NCBI GenBank assembly: GCA_900754115.1 | Contig: CAAEBM010000057.1 | Span: forward strand, 1 to 64,000 | Reading direction: 5' to 3' | DNA from: Bacilli bacterium | GTDB lineage: Bacteria; Bacillota_I; Bacilli_A; RFN20; CAG-631 | DNA: 64,000 bases | Shown: in pieces, positions 52,967 through 61,418 of the stretch | How positions within the stretch are numbered: position 1 is the first letter of the stretch | How the letters are laid out: each line of letters begins with the position of its first letter | Position numbers and translations under genes: made by a program | The notes under the pieces: generated by a model | What the model saw: only the letters and a program-made list of their open reading frames with translations | Database searches by the model: none | What the model was told of the DNA's origin: nothing

Positions 52967-53160
52967 AAGGAATGCATTTGTCGAAAAACAAATGCATTTT
53001 TTGTTACATCATAAAAATATTGAATGGATTGTAATTGATCAAGAATTTCTTGTTTTTCCCATTGCAAATCTTCACATAATTTTTCTAAACTGTCATATTG
53101 ATCACGCAATTTTGTATTGACAAAACTTAGTGTCAAATAGGGATCATGAAAGCATTTCAT
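52963..53160 (-). CDS. DUF4250 small protein
   Basis: 65 residues. DPYLTLSFVNTKLRDQYDSL followed by EKLCEDLQWEKQEILDQLQSIQYFYD is the DUF4250 pattern, a small helical protein of unknown role common in gut Bacillota. It is the second gene behind the membrane protein and overlaps it by 17 nt. Its last codons lie in the terminator hairpin of convergent glyA, overlapping glyA by 4 nt. Confidence 0.8.
   Translation of the reverse strand: MKCFHDPYLTLSFVNTKLRDQYDSLEKLCEDLQWEKQEILDQLQSIQYFYDVTKNAFVFRQMHSF
52971..53003. terminator. glyA terminator inside the DUF4250 coding end
   Basis: AATGCATTTGT/ACAAATGCATT perfect 11-bp stem with loop CGAAAA and a T-run. On the other strand the same bases encode the C-terminus of the DUF4250 protein. 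Confidence 0.8.
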
Positions 53161-53881
53161 TGGTATTCACCTTCGTTAAATCTTCATTTCTAAAGCGATT
53201 GACAAACATAAAAATCAAAAAAATGTAAGGCATTCCTAAATTGGTTTCTAAAAAACTATTCACTAAAAGAGTAGATAAAGAGTTTTCATTAAGTGGACGA
53301 ATTCCATGCAATAGCAATGAAAATTCCCAACTAAATTGAACCATAATACCGATGAAATTGAGCCATAATAATGAAATTTGTTTCTTTTTCGTCAACAAAT
53401 TATAGATTAAAAGGCCACCATATCCCACCCCTAATACAATTGCCATATAAGAATGGTATTGGTTTGTCGTTCTAAAAGTTTGAATCGTATTTTCTTTTCC
53501 CAAAGTTGCAATTAATGGAACAATTAACCACCAGCCAACAATCAACATTAACCAGTTTTTTAAATCTTTATCTTTTCTTAAACATAACCATATAAAAGCA
53601 AAATTGGTAATTCCATAAGACATGGACATCCAAAACAAAATCCAACCTGTCATCGTACTATTTTGAACTACTCCTTGAATTAAAACTTGTCGAGAATGAG
53701 AAAGAAGATAAAAATAGCCATAATCAACAAGAAAATATAAGATTCCGCCAAACAAAGCAAATATTGTGGTCATATATCTTTTTTTAACAATCAATAAAAC
53801 TAAAAAAACAAGTATAAAAATGGAATCTAAAATGATATAAAGAACATTAAAATTGCGTGTTGGTGTAATATTAAAAATCAT
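53144..53881 (-). CDS. Seven-segment membrane protein of unknown function
   Basis: 245 residues with about seven hydrophobic segments (16-34, 38-60, 78-100, 108-128, 143-160, 168-190, 216-234) and conserved-looking WEFSLLLHGIRP in the last loop. No transporter motif recognised. Followed by a DUF4250 gene that overlaps it by 17 nt, a pairing that suggests linked expression. Divergent from the MATE exporter. Confidence 0.75.
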   Translation of the reverse strand: MIFNITPTRNFNVLYIILDSIFILVFLVLLIVKKRYMTTIFALFGGILYFLVDYGYFYLLSHSRQVLIQGVVQNSTMTGWILFWMSMSYGITNFAFIWLCLRKDKDLKNWLMLIVGWWLIVPLIATLGKENTIQTFRTTNQYHSYMAIVLGVGYGGLLIYNLLTKKKQISLLWLNFIGIMVQFSWEFSLLLHGIRPLNENSLSTLLVNSFLETNLGMPYIFLIFMFVNRFRNEDLTKVNTNEMLS

Positions 53882-53969
53882 GCTATCCCCTCTTTATTTT
53901 TTATTTTACTACATCAAAAAATAAAAAAAAGGAAAATTTGATTTTTTTACTTCCATATTATAAAAAAGG

Positions 53970-53978
53970 TGCTATACT
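53970..53978 (+). promoter_or_regulatory. Extended -10 promoter of the MATE gene
   Basis: TGCTATACT, 26 bp before the ATG. Confidence 0.55.
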
Positions 53979-54003
53979 ATTAAAGGTTTAAAGAAGGGAT
54001 AAC

Positions 54004-55386
54004 ATGACAACCACTTCAAAAAACGAAGTTAATCTGACAACTGGAAATCTTTTTAAGAAAATTTTCTTTGTTTCTTTGCCTTTTATGTTATCGGGAGTTT
54101 TACAACTTTTATATAATGCTGCCGATTTAATTGTCTGTGGAAAATTTGGTTCAGAGCACTCTGTAGCTGCAATTTCTGGTACAAATTCTTTAATTAATCT
54201 GATTGTTCAAGTATTTTTAGGACTTTCAATTGGGACTTCTGCAGCTATGGCTAAAGCATTTGGAGCAAAAGATAAAGAAAAAGGAGATCGTGTTGTTCAC
54301 ACGACTATATTACTTGCCATCATACTAGGTATCTTTTTAAGTCTTGTCGGGGTATTTGTTTCTTATCCTTTGCTCAAGTTGATGGGAACCCCTAGTGATG
54401 TCATTCTTTTATCTAAAAAATATATTGTCATTTACTTTTTAGGTTTTCCATTTTCAATGATTTATAATTTTGGTGCTTCTTTATTGCGAGCAACTGGAGA
54501 TACTAAAAGACCATTTTTTTATTTGTCCTTTGCCGGAATTTTAAACGTCATATTAAATCTATTTTTTGTCATCGTCTGTCATTTAGATGTCGATGGCGTT
54601 GCAATTGCCACCATTACCGCTCAAGGAGTATCAGCTTTTTTAGTCGTGCGATGCTTAATCAAAAATAAAGGTTTTTGTCAATTAAAACTTTCTAAATTAA
54701 AGGTTTATAAAGCAGAAGCAATTGAAATCTTTCGCATTGGTTTACCTGCTGGCATTCAAGGCACTATTTTTTCAATTTCTAATGTGCTCATTCAATCAAG
54801 CGTGAATTCTTTAGGAACTATTGTCATGGATGGCAATGGTGCTTCTAGCAGTATAGAAAACTTTATTTACACTTGTATGAATTCCATTGCTCAAACAAGT
54901 GTCGCATTTATCAGTGCAAATTATGGAGCAAAAAATACTAAAAATATTAAACTTTCTATTCTTTACTCAGCAATTTTAGCTGCTTCCATGGGAATTATAA
55001 TGGGAAGTGTGATTGTATTATTTGGTCCTTATTTATTAGGTATTTATATTAACAATCCTCAAGCCATTGAAATTGGCTATGAACGTTTAAAAGTCATTTG
55101 TATTTCATACTTTTTATGTGGAACGATGGAAGTTTTATCCAATAGTTTGCGAGGAATTGGTTATTCTATTCTTCCAACAGTCATCTCTTTATGTGGTGTA
55201 TGTGGAATTCGTATTTTATGGATTTTTACAATCTTTAAAAAAGCCTCTTTCCACAATTTAAAAGGATTATGCTTATCTTATCCTGTTTCTTGGATTATTA
55301 CAATTTTGATTTTTTTAATCATTTATCTTGCTCTTAAAAAGAAAATTTTTCATCAAGAAAAAGAAAAGGTAAAAGTGCTTGCTTGA
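54004..55386 (+). CDS. MATE family efflux transporter
   Basis: 460 residues with twelve hydrophobic segments in two halves. Family segments are visible: LPFMLSGVLQLLYNAADLIVCGKFG, GTSAAMAKAFGAKDKEKGDRVVH, GFPFSMIYNFGASLLRATGDTKRPF, GLPAGIQGTIFSISNVLIQSSVNSLG and NSLRGIGYSILPTVISLCGVCGIR. Cation-coupled export of drugs or metabolites; substrate unknown. SD AAGGG. Stand-alone gene. Confidence 0.9.
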   Translation: MTTTSKNEVNLTTGNLFKKIFFVSLPFMLSGVLQLLYNAADLIVCGKFGSEHSVAAISGTNSLINLIVQVFLGLSIGTSAAMAKAFGAKDKEKGDRVVHTTILLAIILGIFLSLVGVFVSYPLLKLMGTPSDVILLSKKYIVIYFLGFPFSMIYNFGASLLRATGDTKRPFFYLSFAGILNVILNLFFVIVCHLDVDGVAIATITAQGVSAFLVVRCLIKNKGFCQLKLSKLKVYKAEAIEIFRIGLPAGIQGTIFSISNVLIQSSVNSLGTIVMDGNGASSSIENFIYTCMNSIAQTSVAFISANYGAKNTKNIKLSILYSAILAASMGIIMGSVIVLFGPYLLGIYINNPQAIEIGYERLKVICISYFLCGTMEVLSNSLRGIGYSILPTVISLCGVCGIRILWIFTIFKKASFHNLKGLCLSYPVSWIITILIFLIIYLALKKKIFHQEKEKVKVLA

Positions 55387-55448
55387 AAAAATTTTTCAAA
55401 ATTCAAAAAAATCTTTCAATAGACTTTTCCATTCCACCCTTTTGTTCA

Positions 55449-55478
55449 TTGTATTTTTCTTTTTCTTTATGTTATAAT
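55449..55478 (+). promoter_or_regulatory. Promoter of the nucleotidase lipoprotein
   Basis: TTGTAT, 18 bp, TATAAT with a TG extension, 25 bp before the ATG. Confidence 0.65.
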
Positions 55479-55503
55479 TTTAATAATTAGGAGAGAGAAA
55501 AAT

Positions 55504-57666
55504 ATGAAAAAATTTTATGCAATCTTCACTTTTTTAAGTCTTATTCTCTTTACAAGTTGTCATCACACTTCTACTTCCTCTTCTACTAATTCTTCTTTAC
55601 CTTCCTATACATCGATTCATGAAATGTTACAAAATGGGGAAGGGAATTATTTAATACGAGGCAAAATTGTCAAAATACAAACTTCTCAATCCACCAATCG
55701 AATTTGGATTCAAAATCAAAATCAACAAAATCAAACAGAAGCTATTTTGTTATCTAATTGTTCAAATGTGGACACTTTAAATGTAAGTGAAATGATTGCC
55801 GTTCAAGGTAATTATCTTTTAAAAGATTATTTACCCACCATGGAAGTTGAAACGATTACAAAAATAGAGGGTGGAGAAGAAATTTCTATTAATCCTATAC
55901 CATATACAGCAAATGAATGGGAAAATTTAACGCAAAAGAATTTAAATCAATATATCACATTAGAAAATGTTCATATTTTATCAATGAATGAACTTGATTA
56001 TTCTTTAACAATTACATGGGAAAACCTCTTTATTCCTTTAATTGTGGATTGTTATCAAGAAGTTTTAACCGCCGATTTATTTTCTTTTTTAAAAGAAAAT
56101 ATGGCAAATAAAAAAGAAATGAACATCAATGGAATGATTGATATTACCTCTGATGGAAATCAATATCGCTTAAAAGTTGTCGATTACACTGATGTTTCAT
56201 TCGTTGATTCTAGTCAAGAAAAAACCATTTCTTTATATGGAATTAATGATTTTCATGGAGCAGTTTTAGAAAATGACAATGAAATGGGGATTGTTCAACT
56301 AGGAAGTTATTTAAAAACCAAAAAGGCACATGGCAATACGTTATTAATCAATTCAGGAGATTTTTGGCAAGGTTCCATTGAATCCAATTATAATTATGGT
56401 GCGTTATTAACCGATTGTATGAATGAAATTGAATTTGATTGTTTTACCTTAGGAAATCATGAATTTGACTGGGGAGCCTCGATGATTGAAAAAAATCAAA
56501 AACGAAAAGCAATAGATGGATACCAAACTCCTTTTTTAGCCGCTAATGTTTATGACTACGACATTGAATCAAAAACCATTGGTCCTTATGCTAATTTAGG
56601 CAAGCAATACACCATTAAAACCTTAGAAAATGGATTGAAAGTTGGCATCATTGGTGTCATTGGAAAAGATCAAATCACTTCTATATCTTCTCAACATGTC
56701 GACGATTATATCTTTGTTGAACCAATTGAAGTTATTCAAGATTTATCCGATGAATTAAAAGCAGAAAAAGATGTCGATGTAATCATCGTTGATTGCCATA
56801 CCGATCAAAACACGATTACAAATAATTCTTCTCAAGCCACCATTACAACTATTAGTCCTGTTTCTAAGCAACGTTATGTGGATGCTGTTTTTTGTGCTCA
56901 CACCCACCAAAATGAATCCCAAATGATTAATGGTGTGCCTTTTATTCAAACAAATGGATATGGAAAAGCAATTTCTAACATCGAATTAAAAGTTGATGAA
57001 AATGGAACTGTTTCTTGTACAACTTATAAAAACCTTTATTCTTCTTCAATTGATGTGGAAATAGTTGACGATAATTTAACGCAAATTGTCCAAGAATATC
57101 AAGCAATAACAGACAAAGTTGGTCAAGAAGTTTTAACTCAAGTTTCTGATACTTTAACAAGTAATGAAACATTAGTGCATGTCGTTACCACGGCAATGGC
57201 AGAGTATGCAATACAGCAAGATATAAAAATTGACTATGCGATTTCTAATCTAGGAAGAGCAAGTATTGCAAAAGGTGATTTAACTTATGCCAAACTTTAT
57301 CGTTCTCTTCCTTTTGACAATGAAATTTATATTATTGAAACAAGCGGTCGTTATCTTTTAAATCAATTAGAATATTCTTCAAATCTCATGTATCGATTAG
57401 ATGATCAACCTTTATATAGTAATGAAACTTATACCATTGCCATTTTAGATTACTTAGCATTACATCGAAATACAAATCGAGAATACAATTATTATCCTGA
57501 TGCTAAAATCATTGGAAAATTTACACACGACGATTATGAACTTTTTAATTATCGCGATTTAACCGCTGAATATTTAAGAAATCTTGATCTTTTAGACCCA
57601 CAATTCTATACCCATAACCAATTAAGACATAATAAAGATTTATTAAACCAAGCAGTAATCTTTTAA
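55504..57666 (+). CDS. 5'-nucleotidase / metallophosphoesterase lipoprotein (UshA/YfkN type)
   Basis: 720 residues. Lipobox FTSC (16-19) and a Ser-rich linker precede an OB-fold-like N-terminal module (IRGKIVKIQTSQSTNRIWIQN) of ~200 residues. The calcineurin-like domain contains GINDFHGAV, NSGDFWQGS, TLGNHEFDWGAS, VIIVDCHTD and FCAHTHQN, the metal ligands of the family. The C-terminal nucleotide-binding domain contains ISNLGRASIAKGDLTYAKLYRSLPFDNEIYIIE. It hydrolyses extracellular nucleotides for phosphate or nucleoside uptake. The metal-binding set is complete. SD AGGAG. Confidence 0.9.
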   Translation: MKKFYAIFTFLSLILFTSCHHTSTSSSTNSSLPSYTSIHEMLQNGEGNYLIRGKIVKIQTSQSTNRIWIQNQNQQNQTEAILLSNCSNVDTLNVSEMIAVQGNYLLKDYLPTMEVETITKIEGGEEISINPIPYTANEWENLTQKNLNQYITLENVHILSMNELDYSLTITWENLFIPLIVDCYQEVLTADLFSFLKENMANKKEMNINGMIDITSDGNQYRLKVVDYTDVSFVDSSQEKTISLYGINDFHGAVLENDNEMGIVQLGSYLKTKKAHGNTLLINSGDFWQGSIESNYNYGALLTDCMNEIEFDCFTLGNHEFDWGASMIEKNQKRKAIDGYQTPFLAANVYDYDIESKTIGPYANLGKQYTIKTLENGLKVGIIGVIGKDQITSISSQHVDDYIFVEPIEVIQDLSDELKAEKDVDVIIVDCHTDQNTITNNSSQATITTISPVSKQRYVDAVFCAHTHQNESQMINGVPFIQTNGYGKAISNIELKVDENGTVSCTTYKNLYSSSIDVEIVDDNLTQIVQEYQAITDKVGQEVLTQVSDTLTSNETLVHVVTTAMAEYAIQQDIKIDYAISNLGRASIAKGDLTYAKLYRSLPFDNEIYIIETSGRYLLNQLEYSSNLMYRLDDQPLYSNETYTIAILDYLALHRNTNREYNYYPDAKIIGKFTHDDYELFNYRDLTAEYLRNLDLLDPQFYTHNQLRHNKDLLNQAVIF

Positions 57667-57673
57667 ATAACAA

Positions 57674-57707
57674 AAAATGTAGGCACTTTTTCGTGTCTAC
57701 ATTTATT
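57674..57707. terminator. Bidirectional terminator
   Basis: AATGTAGGCAC/GTGTCTACATT with loop TTTTTC between convergent genes; one G-T pair. Confidence 0.8.
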
Positions 57708-59807
57708 TTAATTCTTTTTTTGAGTTATATGAATAGAAATAATTTCATTTAAATAAGTTAAATCTTCCTTTAATCGTTGTTGCACGACTTCATTTCCATA
57801 ATTAGAAAGTTGTTTGGACAATGCCTCAATTTGTTTTACACTTTCTTCCATTTCTTCCACTGTAAAAGCAGCTACATTCATGATGCGATACAATTCTTCT
57901 TTTAATTGATTTTTTTGCTGTTCTGTTGCTGCGTCATTTAAAATATAAATCGTATCATATTTATATAAAATCTCACTGAATTGTCCCATCATGACAATAT
58001 TGACATCATCATGAGGTAAAACATTAGGTAAACGATATACTGATTGTTGTAGCAAAGTCGCAACAGAAGGATTATTGACGATATTATGACCAGCAAAATA
58101 CATACTTCCATGAGCTCCACCAGCATTTGCCGCTTCAATTTGATAAGCATTTTCTTTTAATGGCAAACTATTATAGGTTGGTGAAATTCCTGTATAATTA
58201 AAAGTCATCGTTTTAGAAAGTTTTTTTAATGTTTCCGTGTCTTGTTTAACTAATGTTGAGTCATAATGATAAGCCATTAATTCTATGATATCAATATAAC
58301 CATTTTGAATCCAGTTGTACCAGTCTTGTAGTTTATTTGATTTTGCATCACTTAAATCCGATACAACAGCTACAGAAGTTTTAATATAAGGATAATTTTG
58401 ACGGATGAGTGCGGTTGCTCGTTTGACGGTTTCATTTACTTGTTGTTGACGGAAAGTACTCCATTGAGAATAATTCAAAGCACTAGGAACTTGTCCAAAT
58501 TTTTCTATCGCTTCTTGACTATATCCACTTGAAGTAGCCATATCACTATTTCCATTTGGATAACGAATATAATCAAATTGATATCCATCAAATTCATATT
58601 TTCCTAAAATATAATCGATTTTATTGACAACAAATTGTTTAACTCCTTCAATTGCTGGGTCAAAAAACAATAGCCCAAATTCATCCATATTTTTAGCATA
58701 ATTTCCATTATTATAATAATACATTTGCCATTCAGGATAATCATTATAGATTTCAGGGATTACTTTAAATATTTTATCCCAAGCATGTACTTCCATATCT
58801 CTTTGATGAGCTAAATCTATAAAAGCACTCAAATAGTCTTCGTATCCTTGATAAGTGCGGTTGACTACAGGATGTAAAGGGTAATTTTTATCTTTATAGG
58901 CCAAACCATTATCCAAGTCTAATTCTAAATAAATTGTATTGATATTTGCTTTTTCCATTAAATCCAAAAAGCTTTGAATTTCAAAAACAGAACGTTCATT
59001 AGGACGATGCCAAACGCCACGAGATTCTACTACTCTAGATGGAAATAATTTATTTTGTGTTGTAGGAGCGATGGCATCAAAGTATGCAGCATAGCGATTA
59101 AACGATTTTAAAGCATCTTGACTACTATTTTGTTTATAGTTCTGATAAGCGGTATCTGCTTTTGTATAGCAATCACATAACGTATCAATATCATCTTTTG
59201 CCGTATAATCAATCGCTAATAATTGCTCTTTTGATTGACTAAATTGCTGATTATAGTTTTCTAATGTTTGCTCCATTTCAAATTGTTTTTGCATATAATA
59301 ATTGCTTGTAACATGTATGAGTTGATCATCATAAGTTACTTTTTGTCCAATTTTAAATTTAGTCGTTAAAGTAGTAATATTAGCATCTCCATGTCCAGAA
59401 ATGACAAATCCACCAGTAGGGATAGGTGTTAAAGATTTCATGTCTACGACATAACCTTCACTATTTACAGCTACCTCATAACCCCAACCATTACAATTAC
59501 TACTTGTCCCTTGATTATAAATAATGATTTCATTTTCGTTTCGCGAACGATTCATTCCATGGTAAGCCAAGCTGAAGTTTTCATCTTCATCACTTGGAAC
59601 ACTGACATAAATCTCCTCTTCAGGACAAACACCTGCTTCTTGGTATTGATTTTTAATCGGTTCATAAGAAATAGTCATAAAATCTAAAGGAAAAGTGGGA
59701 GGTTCAGGAGTGTAAGAAGGACGTTGACTTGAACTATCTGCAGTATTTGTAGTACAACCTGATATAAAAAATAAACTCAATAAACTATAAATAATTTTTG
59801 TTTTCAT
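57708..59807 (-). CDS. Glycosyl-hydrolase-like 10 (GHL10/YngK type) lipoprotein
   Basis: 699 residues. Lipobox ISGC (15-18). The N-terminal ~250 residues are a beta-rich then helical region. The GHL10 barrel starts at SRGVWHRPNERSVFEIQSFLDLMEKANINTIYLE and includes MEVHAWDKIFKVIPEIY, FFDPAIEGVKQFVVNKIDYIL and YEFDGYQFDYIRYPNG (Asp pair). The C-terminal ~100 residues are helical. GHL10 proteins are putative cell-wall or exopolysaccharide hydrolases. It follows the zinc-ribbon membrane protein after 1 bp; its SD lies in the end of that gene. Confidence 0.85.
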   Translation of the reverse strand: MKTKIIYSLLSLFFISGCTTNTADSSSQRPSYTPEPPTFPLDFMTISYEPIKNQYQEAGVCPEEEIYVSVPSDEDENFSLAYHGMNRSRNENEIIIYNQGTSSNCNGWGYEVAVNSEGYVVDMKSLTPIPTGGFVISGHGDANITTLTTKFKIGQKVTYDDQLIHVTSNYYMQKQFEMEQTLENYNQQFSQSKEQLLAIDYTAKDDIDTLCDCYTKADTAYQNYKQNSSQDALKSFNRYAAYFDAIAPTTQNKLFPSRVVESRGVWHRPNERSVFEIQSFLDLMEKANINTIYLELDLDNGLAYKDKNYPLHPVVNRTYQGYEDYLSAFIDLAHQRDMEVHAWDKIFKVIPEIYNDYPEWQMYYYNNGNYAKNMDEFGLLFFDPAIEGVKQFVVNKIDYILGKYEFDGYQFDYIRYPNGNSDMATSSGYSQEAIEKFGQVPSALNYSQWSTFRQQQVNETVKRATALIRQNYPYIKTSVAVVSDLSDAKSNKLQDWYNWIQNGYIDIIELMAYHYDSTLVKQDTETLKKLSKTMTFNYTGISPTYNSLPLKENAYQIEAANAGGAHGSMYFAGHNIVNNPSVATLLQQSVYRLPNVLPHDDVNIVMMGQFSEILYKYDTIYILNDAATEQQKNQLKEELYRIMNVAAFTVEEMEESVKQIEALSKQLSNYGNEVVQQRLKEDLTYLNEIISIHITQKKN

Positions 59808-59808
59808 C

Positions 59809-60315
59809 TTATTTCTCCTTTTTTTGATGCGTTAATATTACTCCACAATAGGGACAGCGAATCATGTCTTCGTCAAAGGATAATGGGGCACTACAATGAG
59901 GACACTTTCCTACTTTTATGGTTTCTTCTTTGGGTTGATTCGTTGTAATATTGCCAAAATCATCTAATGTATATCCTTTTAAACAATTTAAACGGATTAA
60001 AGCACGAATATCTCGCTTTACTTGTTTTTCATTTTTCGAAAGATGGATTGATAGTTTTTTTAATTCTGTAATCTTTTCTTGTTCAATGACTTGTAAAGTA
60101 TTTTGTAATCCCGCTAATGAGCCAAACCGAACCCAAGCAATTGGAGTCCCATAAAAACCTAAACCCGTAAATATAATGCCAAGTACCAGCAAAATCGTCA
60201 TATCTTGAATCGCTGAAAAAATCATCATTAGAATTCCACTTACAAACATAATTATCAACAAAAACGATAAAAGTAAAGATTTTAACTTTAATTGTCTCAT
60301 TCTTTTTAAGTTCAT
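59809..60315 (-). CDS. Membrane protein with C-terminal zinc ribbon
   Basis: 168 residues. Two hydrophobic segments (13-32, 38-62), a helical middle resembling a small winged-helix (LSKNEKQVKRDIRALIRLNCLKGYTLDD) and a C-terminal zinc ribbon CPHCSAPLSFDEDMIRCPYCG. The family is not named to me. First gene of the GHL10 operon, SD GAGGG. Possibly a sensor or organiser at the membrane, inferred only from architecture. Confidence 0.75.
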   Translation of the reverse strand: MNLKRMRQLKLKSLLLSFLLIIMFVSGILMMIFSAIQDMTILLVLGIIFTGLGFYGTPIAWVRFGSLAGLQNTLQVIEQEKITELKKLSIHLSKNEKQVKRDIRALIRLNCLKGYTLDDFGNITTNQPKEETIKVGKCPHCSAPLSFDEDMIRCPYCGVILTHQKKEK

Positions 60316-60408
60316 ATATTTACCCTCTTTATTCTTCTTTATTATATATGAGGATTGGTTTTGTTACAATGATATTTTAAAAAATTCATTCTTCTTGATT
60401 ATGAAAGA

Positions 60409-60437
60409 TTGTACAACTTCTTGAAAAGTGATAAAAT
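60409..60437 (+). promoter_or_regulatory. Promoter of the tRNA-Arg gene
   Basis: TTGTAC, 17 bp, TAAAAT with a TGA extension, 17 bp before the tRNA. Confidence 0.7.
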
Positions 60438-60454
60438 CAATTTAAACTCTTTCT

Positions 60455-60535
60455 ACCCCTGTAGCTCAGTTGGACAAGAGCACCGATCTCCTAAATCGGT
60501 TTTAGTCGCAGGTTCGAATCCTGTCAGGGGTGCCA
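60455..60535 (+). tRNA. tRNA-Arg (anticodon CCT)
   Basis: Acceptor stem ACCCCTG/CAGGGGT, D stem GCTC/GAGC, anticodon stem CCGAT/ATCGG with loop CTCCTAA (anticodon CCT, reads AGG), T arm GCAGG/CCTGT with TTCGAAT, discriminator G, encoded CCA. The variable loop is 8 nt and the D-loop 10 nt, both longer than usual for tRNA-Arg. Confidence 0.93.
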
Positions 60536-60545
60536 ATGGTTTATC

Positions 60546-60598
60546 AAGCAAAAACGATTTTTTGCTCTAAATGCTTTTAATTTAGGGTTTTTTTATAT
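60546..60598 (+). terminator. Two terminator-like hairpins after tRNA-Arg
   Basis: AGCAAAAA/TTTTTGCT, then CTAAAT/ATTTAG followed by a T7 run. Confidence 0.65.
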
Positions 60599-60618
60599 AT
60601 AAACTCTTTCTTAATACT

Positions 60619-60644
60619 TATTGTAATGGACAATAGGATATAAT
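60619..60644 (+). promoter_or_regulatory. -10 with overlapping inverted repeat before the NERD gene
   Basis: TATAAT at 60639-60644 is preceded by TATTGT-N5-ACAATA (60619-60635), an operator-like palindrome placed where the -35 would be. A repressor site is possible. Confidence 0.4.
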
Positions 60645-60698
60645 AAAATAGATAGTAAATATTTTAAATATGAAAAAGCAAAAAATGGAGGGGTAAAA

Positions 60699-61376
60699 AT
60701 GAGTTTACTAAACCAATTTAAAGGAAGTTTTGGAGAATGGAAAGTAAAACGTAAATTAAACCCAATATTATTTGGAAAAGTTTATCATCGATTAATTAAT
60801 AACCTCACCATTTTAGATAAAAATCAAAAAAGTCATCAAATTGATCACATTGAAATTCGTGAAAATGGCATTTTTTGTATTGAAACCAAAAATTATATTG
60901 GAATAATCACTGGTACAGAAAATAGTGAAAAATGGATACAACATTTATATAGAGGAAAAAATGAGTTTTTTAACCCACTTAGACAAAACCAATCACATCT
61001 TTACCATATTCAACAAATTTTAAAAAAGCAATATCCTCTTCATTCTGTTGTAGTGATGGCAAATAATAATGCAAATTCCATTCATTGTTCAAATGTTATC
61101 AATCTTAATCAATTAAAAAAATATTTAAAAAATTTTAAAAGTGAGATTCTTTTAACCAAAGAAGAAATTGATGCCATCTATCAAACTCTATTACAAGCCA
61201 AAGTTCATATTTCAAAAAGAAAACACATAAAAAATATAAAAGCAACTCAAAAAGATTTAAAAAATCTTATCTGTCCTCGGTGCCATGCTCCATTAGTTTT
61301 AAAACAAGGTCCTTATGGAGAATTTTATGGCTGTAGTCAATATCCAAAGTGCCATTTTAAAATGAATAAAAAATAA
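60699..61376 (+). CDS. NERD-domain nuclease-related protein with topoisomerase-type zinc finger
   Basis: 225 residues. The NERD domain (about 8-125) shows GSFGEWKVKRKL, QIDHIEIRENGIFCIETKNY (the D...E.K nuclease-like core) and NPLRQNQSHL. A C-terminal Cys4 finger (CPRCHAPLVLKQGPYGEFYGCSQYPKC) is of the DNA topoisomerase I type. NERD proteins are thought to be DNA-processing enzymes; the role is open. SD GGAGGGG. Stand-alone gene closed by a terminator. Confidence 0.88.
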   Translation: MSLLNQFKGSFGEWKVKRKLNPILFGKVYHRLINNLTILDKNQKSHQIDHIEIRENGIFCIETKNYIGIITGTENSEKWIQHLYRGKNEFFNPLRQNQSHLYHIQQILKKQYPLHSVVVMANNNANSIHCSNVINLNQLKKYLKNFKSEILLTKEEIDAIYQTLLQAKVHISKRKHIKNIKATQKDLKNLICPRCHAPLVLKQGPYGEFYGCSQYPKCHFKMNKK

Positions 61377-61387
61377 CTCTCTAATTA

Positions 61388-61418
61388 AAAAAACAATTCC
61401 ATAAAGAATTGTTTTTAT
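61388..61418. terminator. Bidirectional terminator
   Basis: AAAAACAATTC/GAATTGTTTTT with loop CATAAA, between convergent genes. Confidence 0.85.
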
